Assembly (NCBI GenBank): GCA_903824045.1
Contig: CAIJVD010000023.1
Location: forward strand, 1 to 64,000
DNA: 64,000 nt
Reading direction: 5' to 3'
Origin: an uncultured Chlorobiaceae bacterium
GTDB taxonomy: Bacteria > Bacteroidota > Chlorobiia > Chlorobiales > Chlorobiaceae
Below are positions 17,613 through 26,845 of the stretch, piece after piece (the first letter of the stretch is position 1; every line of letters starts with the position of its first letter). The notes below the pieces were generated by a model. The model had not been told where the DNA came from, searched no databases, and worked only from the letters and a program-made list of their open reading frames with translations. Made by a program: the position numbers and the translations under genes.

Positions 17613-18134
17613 ATGCAGGAGCGCATCAACAGTCATGTTCTTCAGGCCATAGCTGAATCGGCCGGTACCAGGGGGGAAGGGATCTATCTTGTCTCTCTGA
17701 AGGTGAAGGGTCCCTCAAGGGTTCCGAAGATCGAGATACTGGTCGACACCGATGCAGGCATCCGCATCGACCAGTGCGCCTGGCTGAGCCGGAGAGTAAG
17801 GGAACGGATCGAAGCCGATCTGGAGCTGATGGGATTGATGGGTGAGGATTTCGAGCTTATGGTCGCCTCTCCGGGTCTTGGGGAGCCGCTGAAGCTTCCG
17901 CGCCAGTATCAGCGCCATGCCGGAAGGCAGCTGCGCATTACCTGGACCGACGAGGAGGATGACGAGCAGGAGACAAAAGGCAAGCTTCTTCAGGTGTCGC
18001 TTTCCGAGGAGGGCGGCTCTTCTATCGTCATCGTGACGGAAAAAAAAGGAAAGAAGGGTCAGCCGGCAAAAAGTGAAGAGGTCACCATTCTGCTGGACCG
18101 TGTAGTCCGGGCAGTTGTGGAGGCGGAGCTTTAA
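17613..18134 (+). CDS. rimP: Ribosome maturation factor RimP
   Basis: A 173-residue factor for 30S subunit assembly. Family blocks are EGIYLVSLKVKGPSRVPKIE (N-terminal domain) and FELMVASPGLGEPLKLPRQY, containing the SPGL..PL motif, followed by an SH3-like C-terminal domain. ATG 17613 is favoured over an in-frame TTG at 17598 because AAGAGGG sits just upstream. It opens the conserved rimP-nusA-infB cluster. An acidic insert (DEEDDEQE, about residue 115) lies in the linker. Confidence 0.92.
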   Translation: MQERINSHVLQAIAESAGTRGEGIYLVSLKVKGPSRVPKIEILVDTDAGIRIDQCAWLSRRVRERIEADLELMGLMGEDFELMVASPGLGEPLKLPRQYQRHAGRQLRITWTDEEDDEQETKGKLLQVSLSEEGGSSIVIVTEKKGKKGQPAKSEEVTILLDRVVRAVVEAEL

Positions 18135-18190
18135 GAGATTTTGAGAGGTCAGTTTGGGGTATCTTTTATAAATGCACAATCAAGAATGAG

Positions 18191-19741
18191 ATGGCCAAAA
18201 AGAAGATAAAAGACGAGGGTGTTGATAAACGGGCGCAGATCGCCAGCGCTTTCGGAGAGATTGAGCAGTCCAAGATCTTTCTCGACAAACGCACGGAAAG
18301 CGCGGCTGTAAAGATGGATATTGCCGATCTTCTCAAGGATATTATCCAGAAGCAGCTCAGAAAGGATTATGATCCCGAAGTCGAGTCCAACATTTTCATC
18401 AATCCCGAGCGGGGAGATTTTGAGGTCTATATCCTCAAGAAAATCGTCAAGGAGGTCGATATCGAGAGTATCGAAATCGCTCTTGATGAAGTCCGCAAGA
18501 TCGATGACTCTCTTGAAATAGGTGACTATTATGAAGAGGGACCCATCAAGCTCGAAGATTATCTGACCAGAAAGTCCATCCAGATCATCAAGCAGTCCGT
18601 CCAGAAGAAGGTGCGGGATCTTGAGCGTCTTGTTGTCTACGAAGAGTGCCTTGAAAAGGTTGGCGAAGTTGTTGCCGGCGAAGTGTACCAGGTGCGCCCC
18701 AATGAGGTCGTCTTTACCTATAACACCTCCAAGGACCATCGGGTCGAACTGATTATGCCGAAGGCGGAGATGATGAAGAAGGACAATCCCCGCCGGACTC
18801 CGCGCATGAAGCTCTATATCAAGCGCATCGAGCGCGAGAAGGTAAAGGTCAAGCTTGATGATGGCAGTGTAGTCGAACGGGAGAAGCCCGACGGCGGCAT
18901 CAAGGTCATCGTATCGAGAGTTGACGACAGATTTCTCTACAAGCTTTTTGAACATGAGGTGCCGGAAATTCTGGACGGTCTCATCGTCATCAAGGCCATT
19001 GCCAGGGTTCCTGGTGAGCGGGCAAAGGTTGCCGTAGAGTCTACCAGTGCAAGGATCGATCCGGTCGGTGCCACTGTCGGATATCGCGGAAAGCGCATTC
19101 AGAGCATTGTCAAGGAGTTGAACAACGAGAATATCGATGTCATCTACTATACTGATGAGCCGCAGATCTATATCTCAAGGGCCATGCAGCCTGCCAAAAT
19201 TGATCCGCTGACGGTTCATGCCGACGTTAAGACCCGCAAGGCGAGGGTTATGCTCAAGCCTGACCAGATCAAGTATGCTATCGGCAAGAATGGAAACAAT
19301 ATCCATCTGGCCGAAAAACTGACCGGTTATGAGATCGATGTCTACCGTGATGTGATCGACAAGTCGATGGAGGATCCTACTGATATCGATATTATCGAGT
19401 TCCGTGAGGAGTTCGGTGACGACATGATCTATCAGTTGCTCGATTCCGGGCTTGATACTGCCAAGAAGGTCATGAGGGCGGGTGTCGACCAGATTGAGGC
19501 GGCTCTTTTGGGGCCTGCCAAACCTGAAGAGATGTCGGTTTTTGGTGAGTTTCCCGGACGGAAGCCAGGCGTCAAGCCGCGTGAACGGAAAGTTACCGAG
19601 GATGAAAAGCGCTATTGGAAGAAGATTGCCGAAAACATCTACAAGACGGTAAAGGAACAGTTCTCCGAAGAGGATCTGAAGGATCTTTTTGACGACAGTG
19701 CTGAGATGGAAGCGGATGAACCGGCGGCTGATGAGTCATAA
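18191..19741 (+). CDS. nusA: Transcription termination/antitermination protein NusA
   Basis: A 516-residue RNA polymerase-binding factor for pausing, termination and antitermination. The N-terminal polymerase-binding domain covers about 1-130, an S1 domain about 140-210 and two KH domains about 210-400, with VGYRGKRIQSIVKEL and YAIGKNGNNIHLAEKLTG as the KH GxxG loops. The C-terminal region ends in a strongly acidic tail (EMEADEPAADES). It lies between rimP and infB, as in most bacteria, and overlaps neither. Confidence 0.95.
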   Translation: MAKKKIKDEGVDKRAQIASAFGEIEQSKIFLDKRTESAAVKMDIADLLKDIIQKQLRKDYDPEVESNIFINPERGDFEVYILKKIVKEVDIESIEIALDEVRKIDDSLEIGDYYEEGPIKLEDYLTRKSIQIIKQSVQKKVRDLERLVVYEECLEKVGEVVAGEVYQVRPNEVVFTYNTSKDHRVELIMPKAEMMKKDNPRRTPRMKLYIKRIEREKVKVKLDDGSVVEREKPDGGIKVIVSRVDDRFLYKLFEHEVPEILDGLIVIKAIARVPGERAKVAVESTSARIDPVGATVGYRGKRIQSIVKELNNENIDVIYYTDEPQIYISRAMQPAKIDPLTVHADVKTRKARVMLKPDQIKYAIGKNGNNIHLAEKLTGYEIDVYRDVIDKSMEDPTDIDIIEFREEFGDDMIYQLLDSGLDTAKKVMRAGVDQIEAALLGPAKPEEMSVFGEFPGRKPGVKPRERKVTEDEKRYWKKIAENIYKTVKEQFSEEDLKDLFDDSAEMEADEPAADES

Positions 19742-19806
19742 CCGGCGCACTGCAGGATAAGCATCGGAGAAAGCGAACAGAGTTTATAAATCCATAGGAG
19801 GATGTA

Positions 19807-22494
19807 ATGGCCCTTGAGGACATGAATAAGAAATATCGTATCAGTGATATAGCAAGAGAACTGCAGGTGAGTCCGCAGGAAGTGTTACGGTTTGTCAAGC
19901 AGGAGGGGGCCAAGGTGGCCTCTACATCCTCTATGGTAGATGAAGAGATGCACGGGCAGATTTTCGGCCATTTCAGCGTTGAAAAAAAGATGGTCGACGA
20001 GACCCGGAAAATCAGGGCGGATAAGGAGAAACGGCTTACAAGGCTCGAGGAGCAGTCCCGCAAGACCTATGAAAAAGAGAAACATCTCAGTGACATCCTG
20101 ACCCCTTTGGCGGCTCCCGCTGTCGCTGCACCGGAAACTAAAAAGGAGTCCGTTCACATTCCGGCAGTTGAGGTTGTAGCAGCTGCGGTGGCAGAGCTTG
20201 CGCCACCGGCGCCCGAGGTTGTGGCGGAACCGGTAGCGGAAGTGGTTGTCGCTCCTGTGCCGGAGGTTGTCAAATACGAGCCTCCTGTCAATGAGCAGCT
20301 CGTCTCTTTTGACAGCCCGCAGAACATCGGAGGCCTTACCGTTCTCGGCACCCTCGATATGCTTGGGGGCAGGGGCAAGAAGGGTCGTAAAAAGAATTTC
20401 AGGGAGCAGGCCGATGCCTTGAAGGACGAGTTTGAGACCGCAACCACCGAAGAGGTCCGTACCGATGAAAAAGGGGTTGCAATCAAGAAACCCGCCAAGC
20501 CTGCCGGTGAAGAAAAACCAAAAACTTTTGTCGACGATGCCGCCGGCAAAAAGAAAAAAGGGAAGAAGAAAAAGAAGCCTGAGGTGGACGACAAGGTCAT
20601 TTCAGCAAATATCCGCTCGACAATCAGTGGCATGGAGGACAGCAGTGGTACCGGTTCCCGCCAGAAGTTCCGCAAGCAGCGTCGTATTGACCGTGAGCGC
20701 GAGCAGGAGGAGTCCGATCTGTTCCGCGAGTCGCAGCGCATGATCGTCAGGGTGACCGAATATGCTTCGCCGCATGAACTTGCGGAGCTTATGGGTGTGA
20801 CAGCGAAGGATATCATTCAGAAGTGCTTTTCGCTCGGGAAGTTTGTAACCATCAACCAGCGGCTCGACAAAGAGTCGATAGAGCTTATCGCTCTCGAGTT
20901 CGGTTATGAGAGTGAATTTATTTCCGAGGTTGAGGCAACAGCAGTGGTTGTGGCCGAGGATGCTGAAGAGGATCTCCAGACCCGTCCTCCTGTTGTCACC
21001 ATCATGGGTCATGTCGATCACGGCAAGACCTCGCTGCTTGACTATATCCGCAACAGCAATGTTGTTGCCGGCGAATCAGGAGGCATCACGCAGCATATCG
21101 GCGCCTATGAAGTCACGGTTGAAGGGAACCGCAAAATCACCTTCCTTGACACTCCCGGCCATGAGGCCTTTACCGCCATGCGCGCAAGGGGTGCACAGGT
21201 TACCGATATCGTTATTCTGGTTGTGGCAGCTGACGACAGCGTCATGCCCCAGACCATCGAGGCTATCAACCACGCAAAGGCGGCTGGAGTGCCTATCGTT
21301 GTTGCCCTCAACAAGATTGACAAAGTTGAAGCCAACCCCGAGAAGATAAAGACCCAGCTTTCCGAAGCCGGCGTTCTCGTCGAGGAGTGGGGTGGCGAGT
21401 ACCAGTGCCAGGAAATATCGGCCAAGAAGGGACTCGGTATTGCCGAACTCATGGGCAAGGTTCTGACCGAAGCGGAAATACGCGAGCTGAAGGGCAACTA
21501 TTCGAAGGATATTACCGCGAGCGGCATTATCGTCGAATCAGAGCTTGACAAGGGCAAGGGCGTTCTCTCCACGGTGCTCGTTCAACGAGGATTTCTCAAG
21601 GTTGGAGACCCGTTCGTTGCAGGAAACACGCTCGGAAAGGTTCGTGCCATCATGGATGAACGTGGCAAGAGAGTTCCGGTTGCCGGTCCCTCCCAGCCGG
21701 TCATGGTGCTCGGATTCGAGGATCTTCCGCAGTCGGGCGATGTTTTGACGGTGATGGAGTCGGACAGGGATGCGCGTGATCTGGCCCAGAAGCGGCAGGT
21801 CATCCGCCGTGAGCACGACTTCCGCCGCAGCACGCGCGTCAAGCTCGACAGTATTGCCCGCCAGATCAAGGAAGGACTGATGAAGGAGCTGAACGTCATC
21901 ATCAAGGCCGATACGGACGGTTCCATTCAGGCACTGGCTGACGGTCTCATGAAGATCCAGAACGAAGAGGTCAAGGTTCAGATCATCCATCAGGGTGTTG
22001 GTCAGATTACTGAAACCGACGTTCTTCTTGCAGCGGCATCCGACGCCATCATTATCGGATTCAGGGTGCGACCGAATGTCAATGCCAAGAAGCTGGCCGA
22101 GAAGGAGGACCTTGATGTCCGCTTCTACAGCGTTATCTACCATGTGCTTGAGGATGTCGAGAAGGCGCTTGAGGGCATGCTCTCTCCGGAACTCCATGAG
22201 GAGAGTCTCGGTTCTCTTGAGATCCGCCAGGTCTTCAAGGTGCCGAAGATCGGCAATGTCGGCGGATGCTATGTGCTCGACGGCAAGATTCTCAGGGATT
22301 CCAAGGTGCGGCTTCTGCGCGAGGGTGTTCAGATCTATGACGGCCAGCTCGCAGCGCTCAAGAGGTTCAAGGATGATGTCAAGGAGGTCGATGCCGGTTA
22401 TGAGTGCGGACTCTCCCTCAAGAATTACGACGATATCAAGGTCGGCGACGTTGTCGAGGCCTACAAGATCGTCGAGAAAAAACGCAAACTTTAA
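19807..22494 (+). CDS. infB: Translation initiation factor IF-2
   Basis: An 895-residue GTPase that brings initiator tRNA to the 30S subunit. It begins with an IF2_N domain (KKYRISDIARELQVSPQEVL), then a long low-complexity linker rich in Ala, Pro, Val and Glu (about 100-150) and a Lys-rich stretch (KKKKGKKKKK, about 245). The G domain starts near residue 398: GHVDHGKTSLL (G1), DTPGHEAFTAMRARG (G3) and NKIDK (G4), followed by the beta-barrel and C-terminal fMet-tRNA-binding domains. The start follows a good AGGAGG at 19796-19801. It is joined to rbfA by 21 bp. Confidence 0.96.
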   Translation: MALEDMNKKYRISDIARELQVSPQEVLRFVKQEGAKVASTSSMVDEEMHGQIFGHFSVEKKMVDETRKIRADKEKRLTRLEEQSRKTYEKEKHLSDILTPLAAPAVAAPETKKESVHIPAVEVVAAAVAELAPPAPEVVAEPVAEVVVAPVPEVVKYEPPVNEQLVSFDSPQNIGGLTVLGTLDMLGGRGKKGRKKNFREQADALKDEFETATTEEVRTDEKGVAIKKPAKPAGEEKPKTFVDDAAGKKKKGKKKKKPEVDDKVISANIRSTISGMEDSSGTGSRQKFRKQRRIDREREQEESDLFRESQRMIVRVTEYASPHELAELMGVTAKDIIQKCFSLGKFVTINQRLDKESIELIALEFGYESEFISEVEATAVVVAEDAEEDLQTRPPVVTIMGHVDHGKTSLLDYIRNSNVVAGESGGITQHIGAYEVTVEGNRKITFLDTPGHEAFTAMRARGAQVTDIVILVVAADDSVMPQTIEAINHAKAAGVPIVVALNKIDKVEANPEKIKTQLSEAGVLVEEWGGEYQCQEISAKKGLGIAELMGKVLTEAEIRELKGNYSKDITASGIIVESELDKGKGVLSTVLVQRGFLKVGDPFVAGNTLGKVRAIMDERGKRVPVAGPSQPVMVLGFEDLPQSGDVLTVMESDRDARDLAQKRQVIRREHDFRRSTRVKLDSIARQIKEGLMKELNVIIKADTDGSIQALADGLMKIQNEEVKVQIIHQGVGQITETDVLLAAASDAIIIGFRVRPNVNAKKLAEKEDLDVRFYSVIYHVLEDVEKALEGMLSPELHEESLGSLEIRQVFKVPKIGNVGGCYVLDGKILRDSKVRLLREGVQIYDGQLAALKRFKDDVKEVDAGYECGLSLKNYDDIKVGDVVEAYKIVEKKRKL

Positions 22495-22515
22495 GCACAC
22501 CCCATAGATTGAGCG

Positions 22516-22881
22516 ATGTCGATACGTACTGAGAAAGTTTCTTCACTCCTTCAGCAGGAGATCGGGGCGATCCTTCAAAAGGAGCTTCCCCGAAGCGGCC
22601 CGTTCATCACCGTCGTCGAGGTGAAGGTTACGGCTGATCTCGGTATTGCGAGGATCTATGTCTCCATTATCGGTACCGCCGAGGAGCAGCAGAGCGCCAT
22701 CGCCTATCTGCGTGAGGAGACAAAGAGCATCAGAAAGATTCTTTCGGCCAGAATCCGCCACCAGTTCAGGCGGATTCCGGAGCTCGAATTCCATGCCGAT
22801 CATCTTTATGAGAAGGCCAACCGGATCGAACAGCTTCTCAGCGGCGTGCGCAAGGCCTCTTCTGAGGGTGACACACTGTGA
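22516..22881 (+). CDS. rbfA: Ribosome-binding factor A
   Basis: A 121-residue KH-like cold-shock factor for 16S rRNA 5'-end maturation. RTEKVSSLLQQEIGAILQKE at the start and RRIPELEFHADHLYEKANRI near the end are family signatures. It sits between infB and truB in the classic order. Confidence 0.93.
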   Translation: MSIRTEKVSSLLQQEIGAILQKELPRSGPFITVVEVKVTADLGIARIYVSIIGTAEEQQSAIAYLREETKSIRKILSARIRHQFRRIPELEFHADHLYEKANRIEQLLSGVRKASSEGDTL

Positions 22882-22902
22882 TCTATCGGTGAGGGTTGTA
22901 CC

Positions 22903-23622
22903 ATGGATGAACTGCATGCTGCCGATACCGGCGAATTTCTTCTGATCGACAAGCCACTTGAGTGGACCTCCTTTGATGTGGTAGCCAAGATCCGAAATAC
23001 CTACAAACGCGCTGAACGCAAGCGCAAGGTGGGTCATTGCGGCACGCTCGATCCGAAAGCCACCGGTCTGTTGATTCTCGCTTCAGGAAAGAAAACCAAG
23101 GAGATTGCGGGTCTTGAACTGCTCGACAAGGTCTATGACGGCGCCATAAAGCTCGGCGTCATGACCGAAAGTCACGACACGGAAACTGCTGAATACGGCG
23201 AGTCTTCCATCGCCCACCTGACTGAATCCATGATACGCTCCGCAGCATTGGCCCTTGTCGGCACCCATATGCAGCAGCCACCCATGCACTCAGCTGCCTG
23301 GCATAACGGCAAAAGGCTCTATGAGCACGCCCGCAAGGGAGAGGTGATCAGGGAGCGAAAGGCAAAGGAGATCGTCATTCACAGTTTTGCTGTCACCCGT
23401 ATTGAGTTGCCGATGGTCTATTTCTCCCTTCATGTTTCAAAGGGGGCGTATATCAGGGTGATTGCCCATGATTTCGGCAGCGCTCTGGGTGTCGGAGGTT
23501 ACCTTGCATCCCTGCGGCGGGTCGCTATCGGGCCATGGCAGCTCGATGCGGCAAAAACCGTTCAGGAGACCATCGACTATATTCTTGGAGAGTCATCAAC
23601 AACGGCAATTGAAGGGGTATAA
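22903..23622 (+). CDS. truB: tRNA pseudouridine(55) synthase
   Basis: A 239-residue enzyme converting U55 in the T-loop of tRNAs to pseudouridine. Motif I is FLLIDKPLEWTSFDVVAKI, and motif II holds the catalytic Asp in GHCGTLDPKATGLLILASG (Asp near residue 48). The PUA-like C-terminal domain found in some relatives is absent, which fits the short length. The gene is 21 bp after rbfA and 9 bp before ribF. Confidence 0.94.
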   Translation: MDELHAADTGEFLLIDKPLEWTSFDVVAKIRNTYKRAERKRKVGHCGTLDPKATGLLILASGKKTKEIAGLELLDKVYDGAIKLGVMTESHDTETAEYGESSIAHLTESMIRSAALALVGTHMQQPPMHSAAWHNGKRLYEHARKGEVIRERKAKEIVIHSFAVTRIELPMVYFSLHVSKGAYIRVIAHDFGSALGVGGYLASLRRVAIGPWQLDAAKTVQETIDYILGESSTTAIEGV

Positions 23623-23631
23623 AACAACACT

Positions 23632-24594
23632 ATGCGCATTGTCGAATTCGATAATCGTCAGGTCAGCAATTACGGTTCGTCCGTCCCGGTTGATTTTCCC
23701 CCGATCAATTCTGTGGTAACGGCAGGCTCCTTTGATGGAGTGCATAAGGGGCACAGGATGATCATTTCCCGGATGGTTGCCGTTGCCCGAAGCCGCGGGC
23801 TGCGAAGCGTACTGGTAACCTTTGAGCCCCATCCCCGCCGTGTGCTCAAGGGGGCGGTTGCAGGGCCATTGGGTCTTCTTACCACGCTCGATGAGAAAAT
23901 TGAGCTTCTTGCCGGCGCGGGCATCGACCTGCTTTTTGTTGTTCGCTTCACTCCTGAGTTCGCTTCGCGCACTTCGGATGACTTTATCCGCAACGTCATG
24001 GTCGGCATCCTCGGTGCCAAAAGCATTATTGTCGGTTACGACCACGCTTTTGGCCGTGACAGGCGGGGAAGCAAAGAGACGCTCGGCCATCTTGGCCTGG
24101 AGCTCGGATTTGATGTGGAGGTGCTTGATGAAGTGACAATCGGCAGTGAACATTTTTCGAGCACCAGAATACGAGAGCTGCTCGAGAGTGGCATGGTTGG
24201 CGAGGCCAACGAGTTTCTCGGCTCGCCCTATGTGATCAGCGGGATCGTTGAGGGCGGCAGAAAACTCGGTCGGGAGATCGGTTTTCCGACGGTGAATCTG
24301 GCGCTTGAGGACCCTGACAAGCTCCTGCCAAAATCGGGGGTCTACCTTGCCCGGACGGTGATTGCGGGGCACTCATACATGGCCATGATGAACATCGGCG
24401 TTCGTCCGACACTGCTGGTTGACGCCGATAAAACGGTGGAGGCGCACATTCTTGGTTTTAGCGGTGACCTTTACGGAGTCTCACTCCGCTTCAGCCTCTT
24501 GCGCTTCATCAGGGATGAGCGGAAATTTGCCTCTGTGGAGGAGCTGAAAGTGCAGCTTGAAAAAGATAAAAAAACGGTGGAGTTGTATTGCTAA
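23632..24594 (+). CDS. ribF: Bifunctional riboflavin kinase/FAD synthetase
   Basis: A 320-residue enzyme making FMN and FAD. The N-terminal nucleotidyltransferase domain has VTAGSFDGVHKGHRMIISRM and VGYDHAFGRDRRGSKETL; the C-terminal kinase domain has REIGFPTVNLALEDPDKLLP and MNIGVRPTL. The first 25 residues (IVEFDNRQVSNYG) are an N-terminal extension. No FMN riboswitch is seen; the gene belongs to the infB-truB run and precedes rpsO, as in many bacteria. Confidence 0.94.
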   Translation: MRIVEFDNRQVSNYGSSVPVDFPPINSVVTAGSFDGVHKGHRMIISRMVAVARSRGLRSVLVTFEPHPRRVLKGAVAGPLGLLTTLDEKIELLAGAGIDLLFVVRFTPEFASRTSDDFIRNVMVGILGAKSIIVGYDHAFGRDRRGSKETLGHLGLELGFDVEVLDEVTIGSEHFSSTRIRELLESGMVGEANEFLGSPYVISGIVEGGRKLGREIGFPTVNLALEDPDKLLPKSGVYLARTVIAGHSYMAMMNIGVRPTLLVDADKTVEAHILGFSGDLYGVSLRFSLLRFIRDERKFASVEELKVQLEKDKKTVELYC

Positions 24595-24600
24595 TAATAT

Positions 24601-24606
24601 TATATT
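24601..24606 (+). promoter_or_regulatory. Candidate -10 element upstream of rpsO
   Basis: TATATT in AT-rich DNA 38 bp before the rpsO start, suggesting rpsO has its own promoter in addition to read-through from ribF. A good -35 at normal spacing is not seen. Confidence 0.3.
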
Positions 24607-24643
24607 GCAGGTCAACCGATTTAATAAAAACAATAGAAGAGAC

Positions 24644-24913
24644 ATGACCCTGACAAAAGAGCATAAAGCGGAAGTTATCAAGCAGTTTGGCGGTTCAGAC
24701 AACAATACCGGCAAATCAGAGGTTCAGGTGGCGTTGTTCAGCCGCAGGATCACCGATCTCACCGGTCATCTGCAGTCGCACCCCAAGGACAAGCACTCCC
24801 GTCGCGGACTGCTCATGCTTGTCAGCAAGCGCAAGAAAGTTCTCAACTACCTCAAGAACGTCGATATCACCCGTTACCGCAAAGTGATCGCCGAACTTGA
24901 CCTGCGCAAGTAA
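24644..24913 (+). CDS. rpsO: 30S ribosomal protein S15
   Basis: An 89-residue ribosomal protein binding the central domain of 16S rRNA. The sequence is canonical: LTKEHKAEVIKQFGGSDNNTG, then HLQSHPKDKHSRRGLLMLVS with the conserved KDKHSRRGL block, ending YRKVIAELDLRK. ATG 24644 is used; an ORF from 24557 adds residues not found in the family. Confidence 0.96.
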   Translation: MTLTKEHKAEVIKQFGGSDNNTGKSEVQVALFSRRITDLTGHLQSHPKDKHSRRGLLMLVSKRKKVLNYLKNVDITRYRKVIAELDLRK

Positions 24914-24944
24914 GCTGTCGGTCACCTTTTTTTGCCTGATCTCT

Positions 24945-24971
24945 GCAGGGCCTCGGCCCTGCGGGTTCTCT
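24945..24971 (+). terminator. Probable terminator after rpsO
   Basis: GCAGGGCC...GGCCCTGC forms a GC-rich hairpin directly after rpsO, followed by the moderately T-rich GGGTTCTCTTTT. The T tract is imperfect, so termination may be partial. Confidence 0.5.
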
Positions 24972-25001
24972 TTTACCAAAGAATAGAGCAGAGGGAATGC
25001 T

Positions 25002-25889
25002 ATGTTGGAAAGTATGACCGGTTACGGCAGTGCGGAGTCGGTAGAGAACGGAGTCCGTGCGCTGGTTGAGCTTCGTTCGGTCAACAACCGTTTTGCCGAA
25101 ATCAGCGTCAAGCTTCCCCGCCAGCTGCTCTCTTATGAACTTGAGGTACGGGAGATTATCCGGGCACACTTCCAGCGGGGAAAGATCTCTGCGTTTATCC
25201 AGATCCAGCTCGACGAGGAGCAGCCTATCTCATTGAGCATCAACGCTCCAAAGATCAACGCCTACAAAGCGCTGCTTGAAGGCTTGAGTGCTGAAGCGGG
25301 TGTCCCGGCGTCGCTCACCATAGATCATTTTCTTCGCTTTCCCGAGGTTTTCGATAACGGAGCTCCCGCTCTCGACAGTGACGGTCGTCTCTGGCCGTTT
25401 GTCAAGGGTTTGCTCACTGACGCCATTGATAAGCTCAAGGCAATGAGGCGCAGGGAGGGTGAAGAGCTCTCCGTGGACTTTACAGACCGGATTGCGGAGA
25501 TAGAAAAAACACTTGAACGGGTTGCTGCCCAGTCGGTTGAAAATCTTGAGTCGGTAAGAAAACGGCTCGCAGCCAAAGTTGAGTCGGTAGCCGCAAAAGA
25601 CCTGGCATACAGCCGCGACCGCCTTGAAATGGAGCTGGTTCTTGCTGCCGACAAGCTTGATATTGCCGAGGAGCTTACCCGGTTTGCGAGCCACAACAAG
25701 TTCTTTATTGAAGAGCTCCGGAATGACGAAAGCGGAACTGGCCGGAAACTGAATTTCCTGCTTCAGGAGCAGCTTCGTGAAGCCAATACCATTGCATCGA
25801 AATCCCAGAATGCCGAAATCTCCCAGAATATGGTTCATATCAAGGAAGAGCTCGAGAAGGTCAGGGAGCAACTCCAGAATATCGAGTAA
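25002..25889 (+). CDS. YicC/YloC-family endoribonuclease
   Basis: A 295-residue protein with the family's start (MLESMTGYGSAE) and RSVNNRFAEISVKLPRQL, and the C-terminal block FFIEELRNDESGTGRKLNFLLQEQLREANTI. Proteins of this family (YicC, YloC) have been described as endoribonucleases involved in RNA turnover and stationary-phase survival. It lies 5 bp before gmk, a neighbour conserved across many bacteria. Confidence 0.9.
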   Translation: MLESMTGYGSAESVENGVRALVELRSVNNRFAEISVKLPRQLLSYELEVREIIRAHFQRGKISAFIQIQLDEEQPISLSINAPKINAYKALLEGLSAEAGVPASLTIDHFLRFPEVFDNGAPALDSDGRLWPFVKGLLTDAIDKLKAMRRREGEELSVDFTDRIAEIEKTLERVAAQSVENLESVRKRLAAKVESVAAKDLAYSRDRLEMELVLAADKLDIAEELTRFASHNKFFIEELRNDESGTGRKLNFLLQEQLREANTIASKSQNAEISQNMVHIKEELEKVREQLQNIE

Positions 25890-25894
25890 GGGTT

Positions 25895-26479
25895 ATGGCT
25901 GAAGGGTCGCAGCATCGGGGAAGGCTTGTTGTATTTTCAGCTCCTTCGGGAACCGGCAAGTCCACGATTGCCAAAGAGGTGCTGTCACGGCTGAAAAATC
26001 TTAGATTTTCCGTTTCGGCAACAACACGACAGAAAAGGGCCGGAGAAGAGGAAGCAATAAATTATTATTTTTTGCAGAGGGAGGAGTTTGAGGAGAAAAT
26101 CCGGGAAGGAGGCTTTATTGAGCACGAGTTCTTTTTCGGAAACCATTACGGTACGCTGCTGGATAAAACCCGCGAGGCCATTGAGGGCGGCACCAATCTT
26201 CTTCTCGATCTTGATGTCAAGGGGGCGCTGAATCTCAAAAGCCTTTTTCCTGACAACTCACTTCTGATATTTATCAAGCCCCCGAGCATTGAGGTTTTAG
26301 AGGAGAGGCTCAAGGGCAGGAAGAGCGAAGACGCAGAGAGTCTGAAAATCAGGCTCGAGAGAGCAAAGCTTGAGCTCGTTTATGCAGACCGCTTTGATGA
26401 GGTTATTATCAACGAGGATCTTGATTCTGCCGTTGAGGGCGTGACGGCCATTATCAGCAAATTTCTTTCAAACACGTAA
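25895..26479 (+). CDS. gmk: Guanylate kinase
   Basis: A 194-residue kinase converting GMP to GDP. The P-loop is FSAPSGTGKSTIAKEV (about 12-27); FSVSATTRQKRAGEEEAINY and GNHYGTLL are the GMP-binding and lid regions. Its position between yicC and rpoZ is a common bacterial order. Confidence 0.95.
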   Translation: MAEGSQHRGRLVVFSAPSGTGKSTIAKEVLSRLKNLRFSVSATTRQKRAGEEEAINYYFLQREEFEEKIREGGFIEHEFFFGNHYGTLLDKTREAIEGGTNLLLDLDVKGALNLKSLFPDNSLLIFIKPPSIEVLEERLKGRKSEDAESLKIRLERAKLELVYADRFDEVIINEDLDSAVEGVTAIISKFLSNT

Positions 26480-26491
26480 ATATAGAGTGCA

Positions 26492-26845
26492 ATGCCGGTG
26501 AAACCTGTAGACTTGAACAAGCTGAGAAGTGCGCACTTGAATTTGTATGAGACGGTGGTCGCAATTTCAAAGAAAGCCAGGAAGTTACACGATGAAGAGC
26601 GCGCGGAACTCGAAGACAAGCTCCTGCCCTACAAGGAGATGATTCGCAATCCGACCAGCGAGTCTGAATCGGACAAGATCTTCCCGGAACAGATTGCCAT
26701 CAGTCTTGAATTTGAAGGCAAAGAGAAGGCTTCGCACAAGGCTGTTGCTGAGTTCTTCGACCAGAAGTTTGACTATGTTCTTGAAAAAGCTCCGGAAAAA
26801 CGACCAATCCAGGCTGAAGAAGATGATGAAACTGACGGGGATTAA
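26492..26845 (+). CDS. rpoZ: RNA polymerase omega subunit-like protein
   Basis: A 117-residue protein directly after gmk, the usual place for rpoZ. NLYETVVAISKKARKLHDEE resembles the helix-turn region of omega/Rpb6 proteins (normally NRYELVLLAAKRARQL), and AEFFDQKFDYVLE is a plausible C-terminal match. Similarity to standard omega is modest, and the middle (YKEMIRNPTSESES) and acidic tail are lineage-specific, so part of the call rests on context. Confidence 0.72.
   Translation: MPVKPVDLNKLRSAHLNLYETVVAISKKARKLHDEERAELEDKLLPYKEMIRNPTSESESDKIFPEQIAISLEFEGKEKASHKAVAEFFDQKFDYVLEKAPEKRPIQAEEDDETDGD

Noticed and set aside
20160-20300. Repeat-like Ala/Val/Pro/Glu-coding stretch inside infB
   Set aside because: Ordinary low-complexity linker of bacterial IF-2, not a DNA repeat of interest.
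21538-22500. 320-codon minus-strand ORF opposite infB
   Set aside because: Mirror of IF-2 coding sequence; no domain.
23600-23640. FMN riboswitch before ribF
   Set aside because: Gap to truB is 9 bp; no room for the aptamer.
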